A stretch of DNA of 64,000 nt from UBA4416 sp964541155. Its GTDB lineage: Bacteria > Bacteroidota > Bacteroidia > B-17B0 > Aurantibacillaceae. The notes beneath the pieces were generated by a model. It worked only from the letters and a program-made list of their open reading frames with translations, was not told where the DNA came from and made no database searches. Positions 15,220 to 24,552 of the stretch are shown here, piece by piece. The first letter of the stretch is position 1. Each line of letters begins with the position of its first letter. The translations under genes were made by a program, and so were the position numbers. Location: the NCBI GenBank assembly GCA_964541155.1, contig CAZIPC010000003.1:62001-126000 (forward strand), given 5' to 3'.

Positions 15220-17631
15220 ATGTTTGTAATTAAAAGAGATGGCACTCAAGAAACTGTGAAATTTGATAAAATCACAGCTCGCGTTCAAAAACTTAGCTAC
15301 GGCTTAGATGCACAACATGTAGACCCAATTCAAGTAGCAAAAAAAGTGATTGATGGGGTATATGATGGTGTACATACTGCTGATTTAGATAATTTAGCTG
15401 CAGAAACAGCTGCGTCATTAACTACAAAGCATCCAGATTATGCTTTACTTGCATCTCGAATTGCAGTAAGTAACTTACATAAAAATACAATTAAATCGTT
15501 TTCAAAAACGATAGAGATACTATATAATTATGTAGATCCAAAAACAAATCAAAAAGCATCATTAATTGCCGATGATGTTTATGAAATTGTAATGAAAAAT
15601 GCTCAATTATTAGATTCTTCTATTATTTATGATAGAGATTTTGGGTATGATTATTTTGGTTTTAAAACACTAGAACGTTCTTATTTATTAAGAACTCATG
15701 GTAAAGTAACCGAACGTCCTCAACACATGTTAATGCGTGTATCTATTGGTATTCATAAAGAAGATATTGCAGCAGCAATAGAAACATATAATTTAATGAG
15801 TGAGCGTTGGTTTACACACGCAACCCCAACATTATTTAATGCTGGAACTCCAAAACCACAAATGAGTTCTTGCTTTTTATTGCAAGCAAAAGAAGATAGT
15901 ATTGATGGAATTTACGACACCTTAAAACAATGTGCTCGTATTTCTCAATCGGCAGGAGGTATAGGATTAGCTATTCATAAAGTACGCGCTACTGGCTCTT
16001 ACATCAAAGGAACTAATGGAACTTCAAATGGTATTTTACCAATGCTAAAAGTGTTTAATGAAACGGCTCGTTATGTTGATCAGGGTGGTGGAAAACGTAA
16101 GGGTTCTATAGCTGTTTATTTAGAGCCTTGGCATGCAGATATTTATGAATTTTTAGATATTCGTAAAAATCATGGTAAAGAAGAAATGCGTGCTCGTGAT
16201 TTATTTACAGCGTTATGGATTCCAGATTTATTTATGAAACGTGTAGAGGCAGAAGGAACCTGGAGTTTAATGTGCCCTAATGAGTGCCCAGGATTATATA
16301 CTTCACATGGAGCAGAGTTTGAGGCGCTATATACTAAATACGAAGCAGAAGGCAAATTCCGTAAGCAAATTCCAGCACGCGATTTATGGGCGGCAATTAT
16401 TGATTCTCAAATTGAAACAGGCAACCCATACATGTTATATAAAGATGCGTGCAATTTAAAATCAAACCAATCGCATTTAGGAACTATTCAATCTTCTAAC
16501 TTATGTACAGAGATTGTTGAATATACCAGCCCTGATGAAGTTGCTGTTTGTAATTTAGCATCAATAGCATTACCTCGTTTTGTAGATGAAAAAGAAGGAA
16601 CATTTGATCATCAAAAATTATTTGATGTTACATATACTATCACTAAAAATTTAAATAAAGTAATTGATCGTAATTATTATCCAGTACCGGAGGCACGTAA
16701 TTCAAACATGCGCCACCGTCCTATAGGATTAGGAGTTCAAGGATTAGCCGATACGTTTATTTTAATGCGTTTTCCATTTGAAAGTGAAGAAGCTAAAAAA
16801 TTAAATGCAGAAATTTTTGAAACGATATATTATGCTTCAATGACAGCTTCTAAAGATTTAGCTATCAAAGAAGGGTATTATGAATCATATCCTGGCTCGC
16901 CATTATCAAAAGGTATTATGCAATTTGATATGTGGGGAGTTACTCCAAGCCCACGTTGGGAGTGGGATGTGTTAAAAGAAGAAGTGAAAAAACACGGTGT
17001 GCGAAATTCATTGTTATTAGCACCAATGCCTACAGCTTCTACGTCTCAAATTTTAGGTAATAACGAATGTTTTGAACCCTATACATCAAATATTTACAGT
17101 CGTAGAGTTTTAAGTGGTGAATTTGCTGTTGTAAACAAACATTTATTACGTGATTTAGTGAAATTAGGAATGTGGAATGACGCGTTGAAGAATAAAATCA
17201 TTGCATCAAACGGATCTGTACAAAATATACCTGAAATCCCTCAGAACATTAAAGATATTTACAAAACAGTTTGGGAAATTAAACAACGTACAATTATTGA
17301 TATGGCGGCTGATCGTGGCGCATTTATTTGCCAATCTCAATCATTAAACTTGTTTATTCAAGATGCAAACTTTGCAAAATTATCTTCAGCACACTTTTAT
17401 GCTTGGAAAAAAGGATTAAAAACTGGTATGTATTATTTACGTACAAAAGCAGCAGCGGATGCTATTAAATTTACAGTAGACCAAGCAGCTTTATCTGTGC
17501 CGGTATTAGGAAATGAAGACCAATTATTAGTAGAGCGTGGTCAAGCACATGTATTAAGTTACGAAGAACAACAAGCTCAATTATCATGCTCATTAGATAA
17601 CCCAGATGCTTGTGAAGCTTGTGGATCTTAA
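15220..17631 (+). CDS. nrdA: Class Ia ribonucleotide reductase, alpha subunit
   Basis: The 803-residue catalytic R1 subunit has an N-terminal ATP-cone (about 1-90) for overall activity control. The active-site residues fall on the numbering known for human RRM1. C218 (MSSCFLL) and C444 (VCNLAS) are the redox pair, and C429 within SSNLCTEI is the thiyl-radical Cys, with N427 and E431. MPTASTSQILGNNECFEPYTSNIY and HFYAWKKGLKTGMYYLRT, which carries the radical-relay tyrosines, are intact. The C-terminal CEACGS tail supplies the thioredoxin-reducible CxxC. It lies downstream of nrdB, the order usual in Bacteroidota, and ends in a strong terminator at 17653. The gene is complete. Confidence 0.97.
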   Translation: MFVIKRDGTQETVKFDKITARVQKLSYGLDAQHVDPIQVAKKVIDGVYDGVHTADLDNLAAETAASLTTKHPDYALLASRIAVSNLHKNTIKSFSKTIEILYNYVDPKTNQKASLIADDVYEIVMKNAQLLDSSIIYDRDFGYDYFGFKTLERSYLLRTHGKVTERPQHMLMRVSIGIHKEDIAAAIETYNLMSERWFTHATPTLFNAGTPKPQMSSCFLLQAKEDSIDGIYDTLKQCARISQSAGGIGLAIHKVRATGSYIKGTNGTSNGILPMLKVFNETARYVDQGGGKRKGSIAVYLEPWHADIYEFLDIRKNHGKEEMRARDLFTALWIPDLFMKRVEAEGTWSLMCPNECPGLYTSHGAEFEALYTKYEAEGKFRKQIPARDLWAAIIDSQIETGNPYMLYKDACNLKSNQSHLGTIQSSNLCTEIVEYTSPDEVAVCNLASIALPRFVDEKEGTFDHQKLFDVTYTITKNLNKVIDRNYYPVPEARNSNMRHRPIGLGVQGLADTFILMRFPFESEEAKKLNAEIFETIYYASMTASKDLAIKEGYYESYPGSPLSKGIMQFDMWGVTPSPRWEWDVLKEEVKKHGVRNSLLLAPMPTASTSQILGNNECFEPYTSNIYSRRVLSGEFAVVNKHLLRDLVKLGMWNDALKNKIIASNGSVQNIPEIPQNIKDIYKTVWEIKQRTIIDMAADRGAFICQSQSLNLFIQDANFAKLSSAHFYAWKKGLKTGMYYLRTKAAADAIKFTVDQAALSVPVLGNEDQLLVERGQAHVLSYEEQQAQLSCSLDNPDACEACGS

Positions 17632-17652
17632 AAGAAAATAAGTTTAACCCTG

Positions 17653-17685
17653 AAAAAGCCTCTCTAATATTTAGAGAGGCTTTTT
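17653..17685 (+). terminator. Intrinsic terminator after nrdA
   Basis: AAAAAGCCTCTCTAA pairs perfectly with TTAGAGAGGCTTTTT across a 3-nt TAT loop, followed by a T-rich run. It begins 22 bp after the nrdA stop. Confidence 0.9.
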
Positions 17686-17763
17686 ATTTTAGTAGATTTA
17701 TAAACTAAAATAAAAAGAAAAGAAATTTTATATTTACATCTCAAAAATTATTAAATAATTACT

Positions 17764-19215
17764 ATGAACCAAGCTATCAGACAATTAGAACCTAAAGCAA
17801 TGTGGAATAATTTCACAGATTTAAATGCTGTACCACGTCCTTCAAAAAAAGAAGAAAAAGTGATTGCATTTGTTAAAGCATTTGGAGAAAAATTAGGTTT
17901 ACCAACTACGGTTGATGAGGTAGGAAATGTGATTATTAAAAAGCCTGCTACAAAGGGCATGGAAGATAGAGTGACAGTTGTGCTGCAAAGCCACTTAGAC
18001 ATGGTTCATCAAAAAAATGCAGCTACTGATTTTGATTTTAATACTCAAGGCATTGAAATGTTTATTGAAGGAGATTGGGTAAAAGCCAATGGCACTACTT
18101 TAGGGGCAGATAACGGTATTGGAGTTGCCTCAATTATGGCTTTATTAGAATCAACTAATATACCTCACCCGGCTTTAGAAGCATTATTTACAATTGATGA
18201 AGAAACAGGTATGACAGGCGCTTTAGCGCTAAAGGGAGGTCTTTTGAATGGGAGCATTATGTTAAATTTAGACACAGAAGATGATGATGAATTAACAATT
18301 GGATGCGCTGGAGGTGTTGATGTTACAGCTAACGGCATATATAAATCAGATATTCCAAAAAATAAGATAGCATGTATGTTATCGGTAAAAGGATTGACAG
18401 GAGGGCACTCTGGAATGGATATCCATAGAGGAAGAGGAAATGCAAACAAAATCATGAATCGTTTATTGTTAAGTTTAAGTAACGATTTACAAGTAGAAAT
18501 ATCTAGTATTGATGGTGGAAGTTTAAGAAATGCCATACCCCGAGAATCAGTGGCTATAATTACAGTTGCTGATAAAAACACATTAAAAAATAAAATTCAA
18601 GAATTTGAAAAAATTGTAAAGGCAGAATATAAAACAACCGATCCTAATTTAGTTATTTCTAGTGAAGGCATTGATGTTCCTGAGCAAGTATTAAATCAAG
18701 AATTTCAGTATAAACTGCTGCGAAGCATATACGCTTGTCCTAATGGTATTTACCGAATGAGTTCGGACATTGATGGCTTAGTGCAAACATCAAATAATAT
18801 AGCAAGGGTAATCGTAAAAGATGGAACATATCAAATACAATGTTTAACACGTAGTTCAGTTGATTCTGAAAAAATAGATTTACAACAAGCTATTACATCT
18901 ACTTTTGAACTATTAGGAGCCAGTATAACAGCTACAGGATCATATCCAGGATGGACACCAATACCATCATCTTCGATTGTAACATTAATGAGTAATTTAT
19001 ATAAGGAACGATATAATTCTGAAGCTAAAGTAAGTGCATGTCATGCAGGATTAGAGTGTGGTATATTAGGTACTAATTATCCTGATATGCAAATGATTTC
19101 TTTTGGACCAAATATTAAGGGGGCTCATTCTCCTGATGAAAGAGTGCAAATTAGTTCTGTGCAAAAATATTGGGGATTTTTATTAGAAACATTGGTTAGA
19201 ATTCCAAAAAAATAA
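17764..19215 (+). CDS. pepD: Aminoacyl-histidine dipeptidase (M20C)
   Basis: The 483-residue product matches PepD/Xaa-His dipeptidase in length and motifs. The metal site includes H77 and D79 in QSHLDMVH, D116 in GADNGIG and the catalytic pair E146-E147 in IDEETGMTG. GLTGGHSGMDIHRGRGNA marks the lid/dimerisation domain. A late ligand His lies in GPNIKGAHSPDE. No signal peptide is present, so it is a cytoplasmic zinc dipeptidase that degrades dipeptides such as carnosine-like Xaa-His. A TATATTTA -7-like box lies ~28 bp before the ATG. An LRR-kinase gene begins 3 bp after the stop, suggesting cotranscription. Confidence 0.93.
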   Translation: MNQAIRQLEPKAMWNNFTDLNAVPRPSKKEEKVIAFVKAFGEKLGLPTTVDEVGNVIIKKPATKGMEDRVTVVLQSHLDMVHQKNAATDFDFNTQGIEMFIEGDWVKANGTTLGADNGIGVASIMALLESTNIPHPALEALFTIDEETGMTGALALKGGLLNGSIMLNLDTEDDDELTIGCAGGVDVTANGIYKSDIPKNKIACMLSVKGLTGGHSGMDIHRGRGNANKIMNRLLLSLSNDLQVEISSIDGGSLRNAIPRESVAIITVADKNTLKNKIQEFEKIVKAEYKTTDPNLVISSEGIDVPEQVLNQEFQYKLLRSIYACPNGIYRMSSDIDGLVQTSNNIARVIVKDGTYQIQCLTRSSVDSEKIDLQQAITSTFELLGASITATGSYPGWTPIPSSSIVTLMSNLYKERYNSEAKVSACHAGLECGILGTNYPDMQMISFGPNIKGAHSPDERVQISSVQKYWGFLLETLVRIPKK

Positions 19216-19218
19216 ACG

Positions 19219-20520
19219 ATGCATACTCTAGAGCAATTACAGTCTGGTAAATTGTTAGGAAGTTCATCAATTAAAATTTCTTGTGGATTAACAGATTTTC
19301 CGTTAGAGTTACTTGATATAACAAATACGTTGGAAATACTTGATTTATCGGGAAATAAGTTAAGCGCACTGCCTGATGAATTTGCTAAGTTTACTAAATT
19401 AAAAATTGCTTTTTTTTCAGATAATTTATTTACAGAATACCCTAAAGTATTATCTCAATGTCCTTTATTAGAAATGGTTGGATTTAAATCTAACCAAATT
19501 AATTATATATCAGAGGAAGCAATTTCTAAAAATATACGTTGGTTAATTTTAACTAATAACCGAATTAAAACTTTGCCAAAATCTATTGGACACTGTGTTC
19601 GATTACAGAAATTAGCATTATCCGGAAATCAAATTTCGGAATTACCAGAAGAAATGGCTAATTGTAAGAACTTAGAATTAATTCGTATTGCAGCTAACGA
19701 TTTAAAAATAATACCAAAATGGTTGTTTTTTTTACCACGCTTAGCATGGTTAGCATATTCGGATAATCCTTGCTGTTTTATAGCACAAACTACCAAGCCG
19801 TTACAACAAATTTATTGGAATGAATTAGAAATAAATCAAAAGTTAGGCGAAGGAGCTTCGGGATTTATATACAAAGCAAATTGGAAAATTAAACGTAAAA
19901 ACATTGCTGTAAAATTGTTTAAAGGAGAGATGACCAGTGATGGATTGCCTTTTAGGGAAATGACAACATGTGCTCATGCAGGTAAAATTAATGGATTAGT
20001 AACATTATTAGGAAAAATAATAAATCATCCCGAAGAAAAACAAGGTTTAGTATTTGAATTAATACCTTCAACGTATAAAAATTTAGGAAATCCCCCTAAT
20101 TATGATACATGTACTAGAGATACTTTTAATTCTGAAATTAGACTAAGCGTGCATGCTTTTCAAAAAATTGCTCTAGAGATGGCATTTACACTTTTGCAAT
20201 TGCATGATAAAGGTATTATGCACGGTGATTTTTATGCTCATAATATGATGATAGATAATGAAGCAAATACTTTGTTAGGTGATTTTGGCGCAGCAACCTT
20301 ATACAATCAGAATACAGATATAGCTGAATTACATCAACAAATTGATGTTAGAGCATATGGTTATTTATTAGATGATTTAATAGAACGAGTTTTTGATTCT
20401 GATAAGCAAGTTGAATTGTTTAAGAAAATACTATTATTAAAAAACGAGTGTTTAAAAGAAGAAGTAGTTAAACGACCTCTATTTAAGGATATTTTTCATT
20501 CATTAAATTCTTTGGTATAA
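19219..20520 (+). CDS. Leucine-rich-repeat protein with C-terminal protein kinase domain
   Basis: The 433-residue product has about seven LRR units in residues 15-190 (LEILDLSGNKLSALP, LQKLALSGNQISELPEEM and similar). From residue ~205 there is a eukaryote-like protein kinase domain. The Gly-rich loop is LGEGASG (209-215), the ATP Lys is K232 in IAVKLF, the catalytic loop is HGDFYAHN (335-342, D337 and N342), and the metal-binding DFG is 355-357. All key residues are present, so it should be active. The C-lobe is short (ends ~80 residues after DFG), as in compact bacterial kinases. No signal peptide or membrane segment is seen. It sits 3 bp downstream of pepD. Proteins of this LRR-kinase build occur sporadically in bacteria; the substrate is unknown. 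Confidence 0.85.
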   Translation: MHTLEQLQSGKLLGSSSIKISCGLTDFPLELLDITNTLEILDLSGNKLSALPDEFAKFTKLKIAFFSDNLFTEYPKVLSQCPLLEMVGFKSNQINYISEEAISKNIRWLILTNNRIKTLPKSIGHCVRLQKLALSGNQISELPEEMANCKNLELIRIAANDLKIIPKWLFFLPRLAWLAYSDNPCCFIAQTTKPLQQIYWNELEINQKLGEGASGFIYKANWKIKRKNIAVKLFKGEMTSDGLPFREMTTCAHAGKINGLVTLLGKIINHPEEKQGLVFELIPSTYKNLGNPPNYDTCTRDTFNSEIRLSVHAFQKIALEMAFTLLQLHDKGIMHGDFYAHNMMIDNEANTLLGDFGAATLYNQNTDIAELHQQIDVRAYGYLLDDLIERVFDSDKQVELFKKILLLKNECLKEEVVKRPLFKDIFHSLNSLV

Positions 20521-20527
20521 ATAGCTT

Positions 20528-20917
20528 TTAAAACATTAACTCATTTAGCTGAGAGCAAATACGCTCTAATATCATACTAGTAACACGTTTCACAACTTCT
20601 TTTTTGTTGTTATAATAAAATTGTAATTCTTGGTTTGTAAAATGAGCAATAACAAGGCCTATTAATAGTTGCTTTATTTGTAAGTTATGTTTTACAATAT
20701 CATTTATTCGCTCAGTTTTTTTATGATCAGTTAAATTTTTTACTATTAATTTATGTTCTGATAAGTGTTGGTTTATTAAGGATAAGATAATTTCATTTTG
20801 TAGTTTAAGTATAGGTCGTAAACTTACACTTTGAAACATTTCTAATTCACTAGACTTAGAATTATCAATTTCTATATTTGGCCTTATACTTTTTAGTAAT
20901 TCAGATCTATTATTCAT
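20528..20917 (-). CDS. Conserved cytoplasmic protein of unknown function
   Basis: The 129-residue product is helical and soluble. Its build is ELLKSIRPNIE, then FQSVSLRPILKLQNEIIL, LLIGLVIAHFTNQELQFY and a C-terminal helix. I recall homologues with this pattern (LRPILKFQNDLL, GxxIGHFT) scattered through Bacteroidota, often mislabelled glyoxalase; no glyoxalase residues are visible. It is convergent with the LRR-kinase gene, with 7 bp between stop codons, and diverges from the methyltransferase at 21027. Function unknown. Confidence 0.65.
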   Translation of the reverse strand: MNNRSELLKSIRPNIEIDNSKSSELEMFQSVSLRPILKLQNEIILSLINQHLSEHKLIVKNLTDHKKTERINDIVKHNLQIKQLLIGLVIAHFTNQELQFYYNNKKEVVKRVTSMILERICSQLNELMF

Positions 20918-21026
20918 ATGTTGAATATACTTATAATAACATCATAAACAATTAATATTTAATTTAATAATTAATATTTGTAAATATTCAACTAATTTAA
21001 AGCCATAAATAGTTTATCTTTAGAAG

Positions 21027-21620
21027 ATGATTTTTAATCAATTACAAAAAAATAAATATCCCTCAGATGAATTATTTGATGCTATTTATCCAAAACAATA
21101 TCAAAATCATTCAGCTAGACATTTTACACCTGTTGCTGTTGCTATTAAAGCTGCTAAATTATTAGTTGATCATCCTACAGATAAAATATTAGATATTGGA
21201 TCGGGTGTTGGTAAATTTTGTTGTATCGGCGCTAGTGTAACAAACGCTCATTTTTATGGAGTGGAGAAACGTAAAACATTAATTAATTTATCAAATAAAA
21301 TTAAACGAATTTATAAATTAAAAACAACTCATTTTATTAATAATGATTTTACTAAGTTAGATTTTAAAAAATTTAATGGCATTTACTTTTTTAATTCGTT
21401 TCATGAACAATTAGACGAAACCTGTGTTTTAGATGAGAACTCAAGAGTTTCGATAACAGAATATAAAAAATACCATAACAATTTAATATTAAAATTAAAC
21501 GAATGTGAAAAAGGTACTAAGCTTGTTACATATTATACATTTAAAAATAAAATACCGCATACATATCAATTTATTGATTCTGATGAAACCGGATTGTTAA
21601 AATTTTACATAAAAAAATAA
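21027..21620 (+). CDS. Class I SAM-dependent methyltransferase-like protein
   Basis: The 197-residue product contains the Rossmann SAM-binding motif I KILDIGSGVGKFC (about residues 53-65). A motif-II-like acidic position follows in FYGVEKRKTL. NNDFTKLDF and GIYFFNSFHEQ sit where later SAM-fold motifs are expected. The region before motif I (YQNHSARHFTPVAVAIKAAKLL) resembles DOT1/protein methyltransferase-like bacterial proteins. No recognition domain identifies the target. A TATCTTTA -7-like box sits at 21015-21022, a few bases before the ATG, so the transcript may be nearly leaderless. Confidence 0.7.
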   Translation: MIFNQLQKNKYPSDELFDAIYPKQYQNHSARHFTPVAVAIKAAKLLVDHPTDKILDIGSGVGKFCCIGASVTNAHFYGVEKRKTLINLSNKIKRIYKLKTTHFINNDFTKLDFKKFNGIYFFNSFHEQLDETCVLDENSRVSITEYKKYHNNLILKLNECEKGTKLVTYYTFKNKIPHTYQFIDSDETGLLKFYIKK

Positions 21621-21660
21621 CCACATTAGTATATATTTTCGTAACATGTATTCATCTAAT

Positions 21661-21693
21661 TTTGTTAGAAAATACTATAAAATAGTACCTTTA
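21661..21693 (+). promoter_or_regulatory. Putative promoter for the DUF4080 radical SAM gene
   Basis: TTTG at 21661-21664 is followed after 21 nt by TACCTTTA at 21686-21693. This is close to the Bacteroidota -33/-7 consensus. The ATG at 21699 is only 6 nt beyond the -7 box, implying a very short or absent leader. Confidence 0.5.
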
Positions 21694-21698
21694 TACAA

Positions 21699-23342
21699 AT
21701 GAAAGTTCTACTAACAACTCTTAATGCAAAATATATCCATACAAATTTGGCTATTCGCTTATTGTATGAGATGAATTACGAAAAACATCAAGGTTTAAAG
21801 TGGAAAGAGTTTACAATTAAAGAAGATAAAGACGATGTATCAAGTTATTGCTCTAATTTTGATATAATTGCATTTAGTTGTTATATATGGAATATTACTC
21901 AAACATTAGAGGTTGCAAAAAAAATAAAGCAACTTAATTCTGAAATAAAAATTGTATTGGGAGGTCCAGAAGTAAGTTATGAATATGAAGATATTATAGC
22001 CTTAGATTACATTGATTATATTATAGTAGGGGAAGGAGAAATTGCGTTTGAGGAATTTTTAAATCATTTTCCTAATGTAAATGATGTGCCAAGTTTGGTA
22101 TGGAAAAATGGAACGAAAATTAAAGAAAATAAAATGGCTCCTATGTTTGATGTATCAAAGTTTCAACATTCTATGCCCTATCGTTTTGATGATCCAAATG
22201 AGTTAGATAACAAAGTGTTATATATTGAAACATCTCGTGGGTGCCCTTACAAGTGTGAATTTTGTTTAGCAAGCTTAGATAATAAAGTTAGGTATTTGCC
22301 AAATGATATGATTAAACGTACTTTATTATATATGATGCAACACGGAAAAGTAATTAAATTTTTAGATAGAACATTTAATGTAAAAAAAGATTTTACTTTA
22401 GATATTTTTCAATTTATTTTAGATAATTATCGTCCTCAAAATGTATTTCAATTTGAAATAACTGCAGATATTTTACACCCAGATATTATTCAATTCATTC
22501 ATGATAAAGTACCTCATAATTTATTTAGGTTTGAAATTGGAATACAAACCGTTAATCAAAAAGCTAATTTAGAAGTAAAGCGTAAGCAAAGCTTTGATAA
22601 AACCACTAGCATTATAAAGCAACTCGATTATAAAGTAGAAATGCACTTAGATTTAATTGTAGGTATGGCTTTAGATTACTGGGAAGATATTAAATATAGT
22701 ATCGAACAAGTATTTCAATTATTTGCTCCAGAAATGCAATTAGGTTTTTTAAAATTTTTAAAAGGAACTCCTGTTCGTAAAAAATATCAAGAACATGGCT
22801 TTCAATTTGACCCTAACCCCCCATATCAAATTATAGAAAGTAATTATTTGTCAAAACAACAATTACATCAAATAGTAGAATTAGAACATGCTTTAGAAAT
22901 ATATTGGAATGGTAAAAAAGCTATTCATACTTTAAAGTATGTAACACAACAATACAGTATTTTTGATTTTTTATTAGGGCTGGGTCATTTTTTTGGGACT
23001 CAAAAAGATTTTCATAAATACTCATTAACAGATGTATTTGAAATCATGATGATTTATTCTAAAACTATATATCCTAATGATATGGTTTTACATCAATTAA
23101 TAGCAATTGATTATTATTTACATTTTAAAGTAAAGCCCAAAATTTTATTTCTAAAAGAAATAGATCATAGTGAGAAAAATAAAATTATAGAAAAATTAAA
23201 ATTAAATCATCATAAATATAGATTTGTGATACTCCCTTTATCATTTGATTTTAAAAGCTTTATTAATAGTCAAATGATTAATAAAGAAAACAATTATTTA
23301 ATAATTCAATACAACGGAAATACTAAAGCCGAGGTTATTTAA
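21699..23342 (+). CDS. B12-binding-domain radical SAM protein (DUF4080 type)
   Basis: The 547-residue product has an N-terminal cobalamin-binding-like Rossmann domain (1-~140; IVLGGPEVSYEYED and YIIVGEGEIAFEEF are typical). Then comes a radical SAM domain with the cluster motif CPYKCEFC near residues 184-191, and a C-terminal DUF4080 region. The DxHxxG cobalamin-ligand motif is absent; the N-terminus reads TTLNAKYIHTNLAIR, as usual for this subgroup. If B12 binds, it does so without the lower His ligand. Reaction and substrate are unknown. The protein is cytoplasmic. A promoter-like element lies immediately upstream. Confidence 0.85.
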   Translation: MKVLLTTLNAKYIHTNLAIRLLYEMNYEKHQGLKWKEFTIKEDKDDVSSYCSNFDIIAFSCYIWNITQTLEVAKKIKQLNSEIKIVLGGPEVSYEYEDIIALDYIDYIIVGEGEIAFEEFLNHFPNVNDVPSLVWKNGTKIKENKMAPMFDVSKFQHSMPYRFDDPNELDNKVLYIETSRGCPYKCEFCLASLDNKVRYLPNDMIKRTLLYMMQHGKVIKFLDRTFNVKKDFTLDIFQFILDNYRPQNVFQFEITADILHPDIIQFIHDKVPHNLFRFEIGIQTVNQKANLEVKRKQSFDKTTSIIKQLDYKVEMHLDLIVGMALDYWEDIKYSIEQVFQLFAPEMQLGFLKFLKGTPVRKKYQEHGFQFDPNPPYQIIESNYLSKQQLHQIVELEHALEIYWNGKKAIHTLKYVTQQYSIFDFLLGLGHFFGTQKDFHKYSLTDVFEIMMIYSKTIYPNDMVLHQLIAIDYYLHFKVKPKILFLKEIDHSEKNKIIEKLKLNHHKYRFVILPLSFDFKSFINSQMINKENNYLIIQYNGNTKAEVI

Positions 23343-23430
23343 TTTTTTTGTTATTTATTATTGTTTTGCTACAAATTATAGCAATCAATTGCTATTTAAT
23401 TCATATAACTTTACATTAAATAATAAAGTT

Positions 23431-24501
23431 ATGGAAAACATCATTGTTAATTATTTTAAAGGAAGAGGCGCTCAGTTTAATCCTATTAATAAATTTGATA
23501 AAAATCAATACGTACAAGAGCATGTAGAGGGCTTAGATGAGGAGTTTTTAAGAAAAGAAAAAACAGAGATTATTTATACTTATCCAAAAACAATTATCAA
23601 TAAAGTAGAAAGTACGGATATAGGAATGGCTTATTCTTTAAATCCATATCAAGGGTGTGAACACGGTTGTATTTATTGTTATGCTCGAAATTCTCATGAA
23701 TTTTGGGGATATAGCGCTGGTTTAGATTTTGAACGAAAAATAATTGTTAAAAAAAATACAGTTGAACTACTAGAAAAACATTTTAGTCAAAAAAACTGGA
23801 AACCTAAGCCAATTATGTTATCAGGTAATACAGATTGTTATCAGCCAATTGAAAAAGAGATGGAGCTAACACGCAATATTTTAAAAACATGTTTAAAATA
23901 TAGGCACCCTATTTCAATAATAACTAAAAATACTCTTATCACAAGAGATTTAGATATATTAACTGAATTATCAGAACATAATTTAGTGCATGTCATGATT
24001 TCTATTACAGGAACTGATGAAAAAATTCGTCAATTTTTAGAACCAAGAACCGCCACATATAAGAATAGAATAAAGGTTTTAGAAACATTGTCTAAACATG
24101 GAATTCCATGTGGTGTTATGGTTGCCCCTATTATACCTGGTATCAATAATCATGAAATACCTAATATTATAGAACAGGCAGCCAATTCAGGCGCAACATC
24201 GGCAGGTATTACTATTGTAAGATTAAATGGTTCTGTAGAACATATTTTTAAGGATTGGTTATTTAAAAATTTTCCAGATAGAGCAGATAAGGTTTGGAAT
24301 CAAATTATAGATTGCCATGGAGGTAAAGTAAGTGATAGCAGAAAAAGTATAAGAATGAAAGGTGAAGGTAAAATAGCAGAATCTATTATGCAACTTTATA
24401 AAGTATCAAAAGACAAATACATTCCTGTCGAATCTAAGTTTGTGTTTAATACCGTTTCGTTTAATCATAAGGCGGGAGATAATCAATTAAGTTTATTTTA
24501 G
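23431..24501 (+). CDS. PA0069-family radical SAM protein (SPL-like)
   Basis: The product has a radical SAM cluster motif CEHGCIYCYA and the surrounding SLNPYQGCEHGCIYCYARNS typical of the PA0069/Rv2578c family. That family is distantly related to spore photoproduct lyase. LSGNTDCYQPIE, SIITKNTLITRDLDIL and GVMVAPIIPGIN are further family blocks. I chose ATG 23431 (356 residues), because the protein then starts just before the conserved FKGRGAQFNP segment. An in-frame TTG at 23389 would add 14 residues lying over a promoter-like stretch (TAACTTTA at 23406). Function is unknown; the family is presumed to act on nucleic acid or a small metabolite. Confidence 0.85.
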   Translation: MENIIVNYFKGRGAQFNPINKFDKNQYVQEHVEGLDEEFLRKEKTEIIYTYPKTIINKVESTDIGMAYSLNPYQGCEHGCIYCYARNSHEFWGYSAGLDFERKIIVKKNTVELLEKHFSQKNWKPKPIMLSGNTDCYQPIEKEMELTRNILKTCLKYRHPISIITKNTLITRDLDILTELSEHNLVHVMISITGTDEKIRQFLEPRTATYKNRIKVLETLSKHGIPCGVMVAPIIPGINNHEIPNIIEQAANSGATSAGITIVRLNGSVEHIFKDWLFKNFPDRADKVWNQIIDCHGGKVSDSRKSIRMKGEGKIAESIMQLYKVSKDKYIPVESKFVFNTVSFNHKAGDNQLSLF

Positions 24502-24505
24502 AAAT

Positions 24506-24513
24506 TAATTTTG
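24506..24513 (+). promoter_or_regulatory. Putative -7 box for the pentapeptide-repeat gene
   Basis: TAATTTTG, an exact TAnnTTTG match, lies 5 bp after the preceding stop and 39 bp before the ATG at 24553. No good -33 element is visible. Confidence 0.35.
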
Positions 24514-24552
24514 TTTATATTTATTTAATCATAAAAAATAAATTAAATATTT

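Noticed and set aside
18165..18581. Antisense open frame of 138 codons inside pepD
   Set aside because: It lies entirely opposite a well conserved gene, contains no recognisable domain and has no promoter or spacing that fits a gene.
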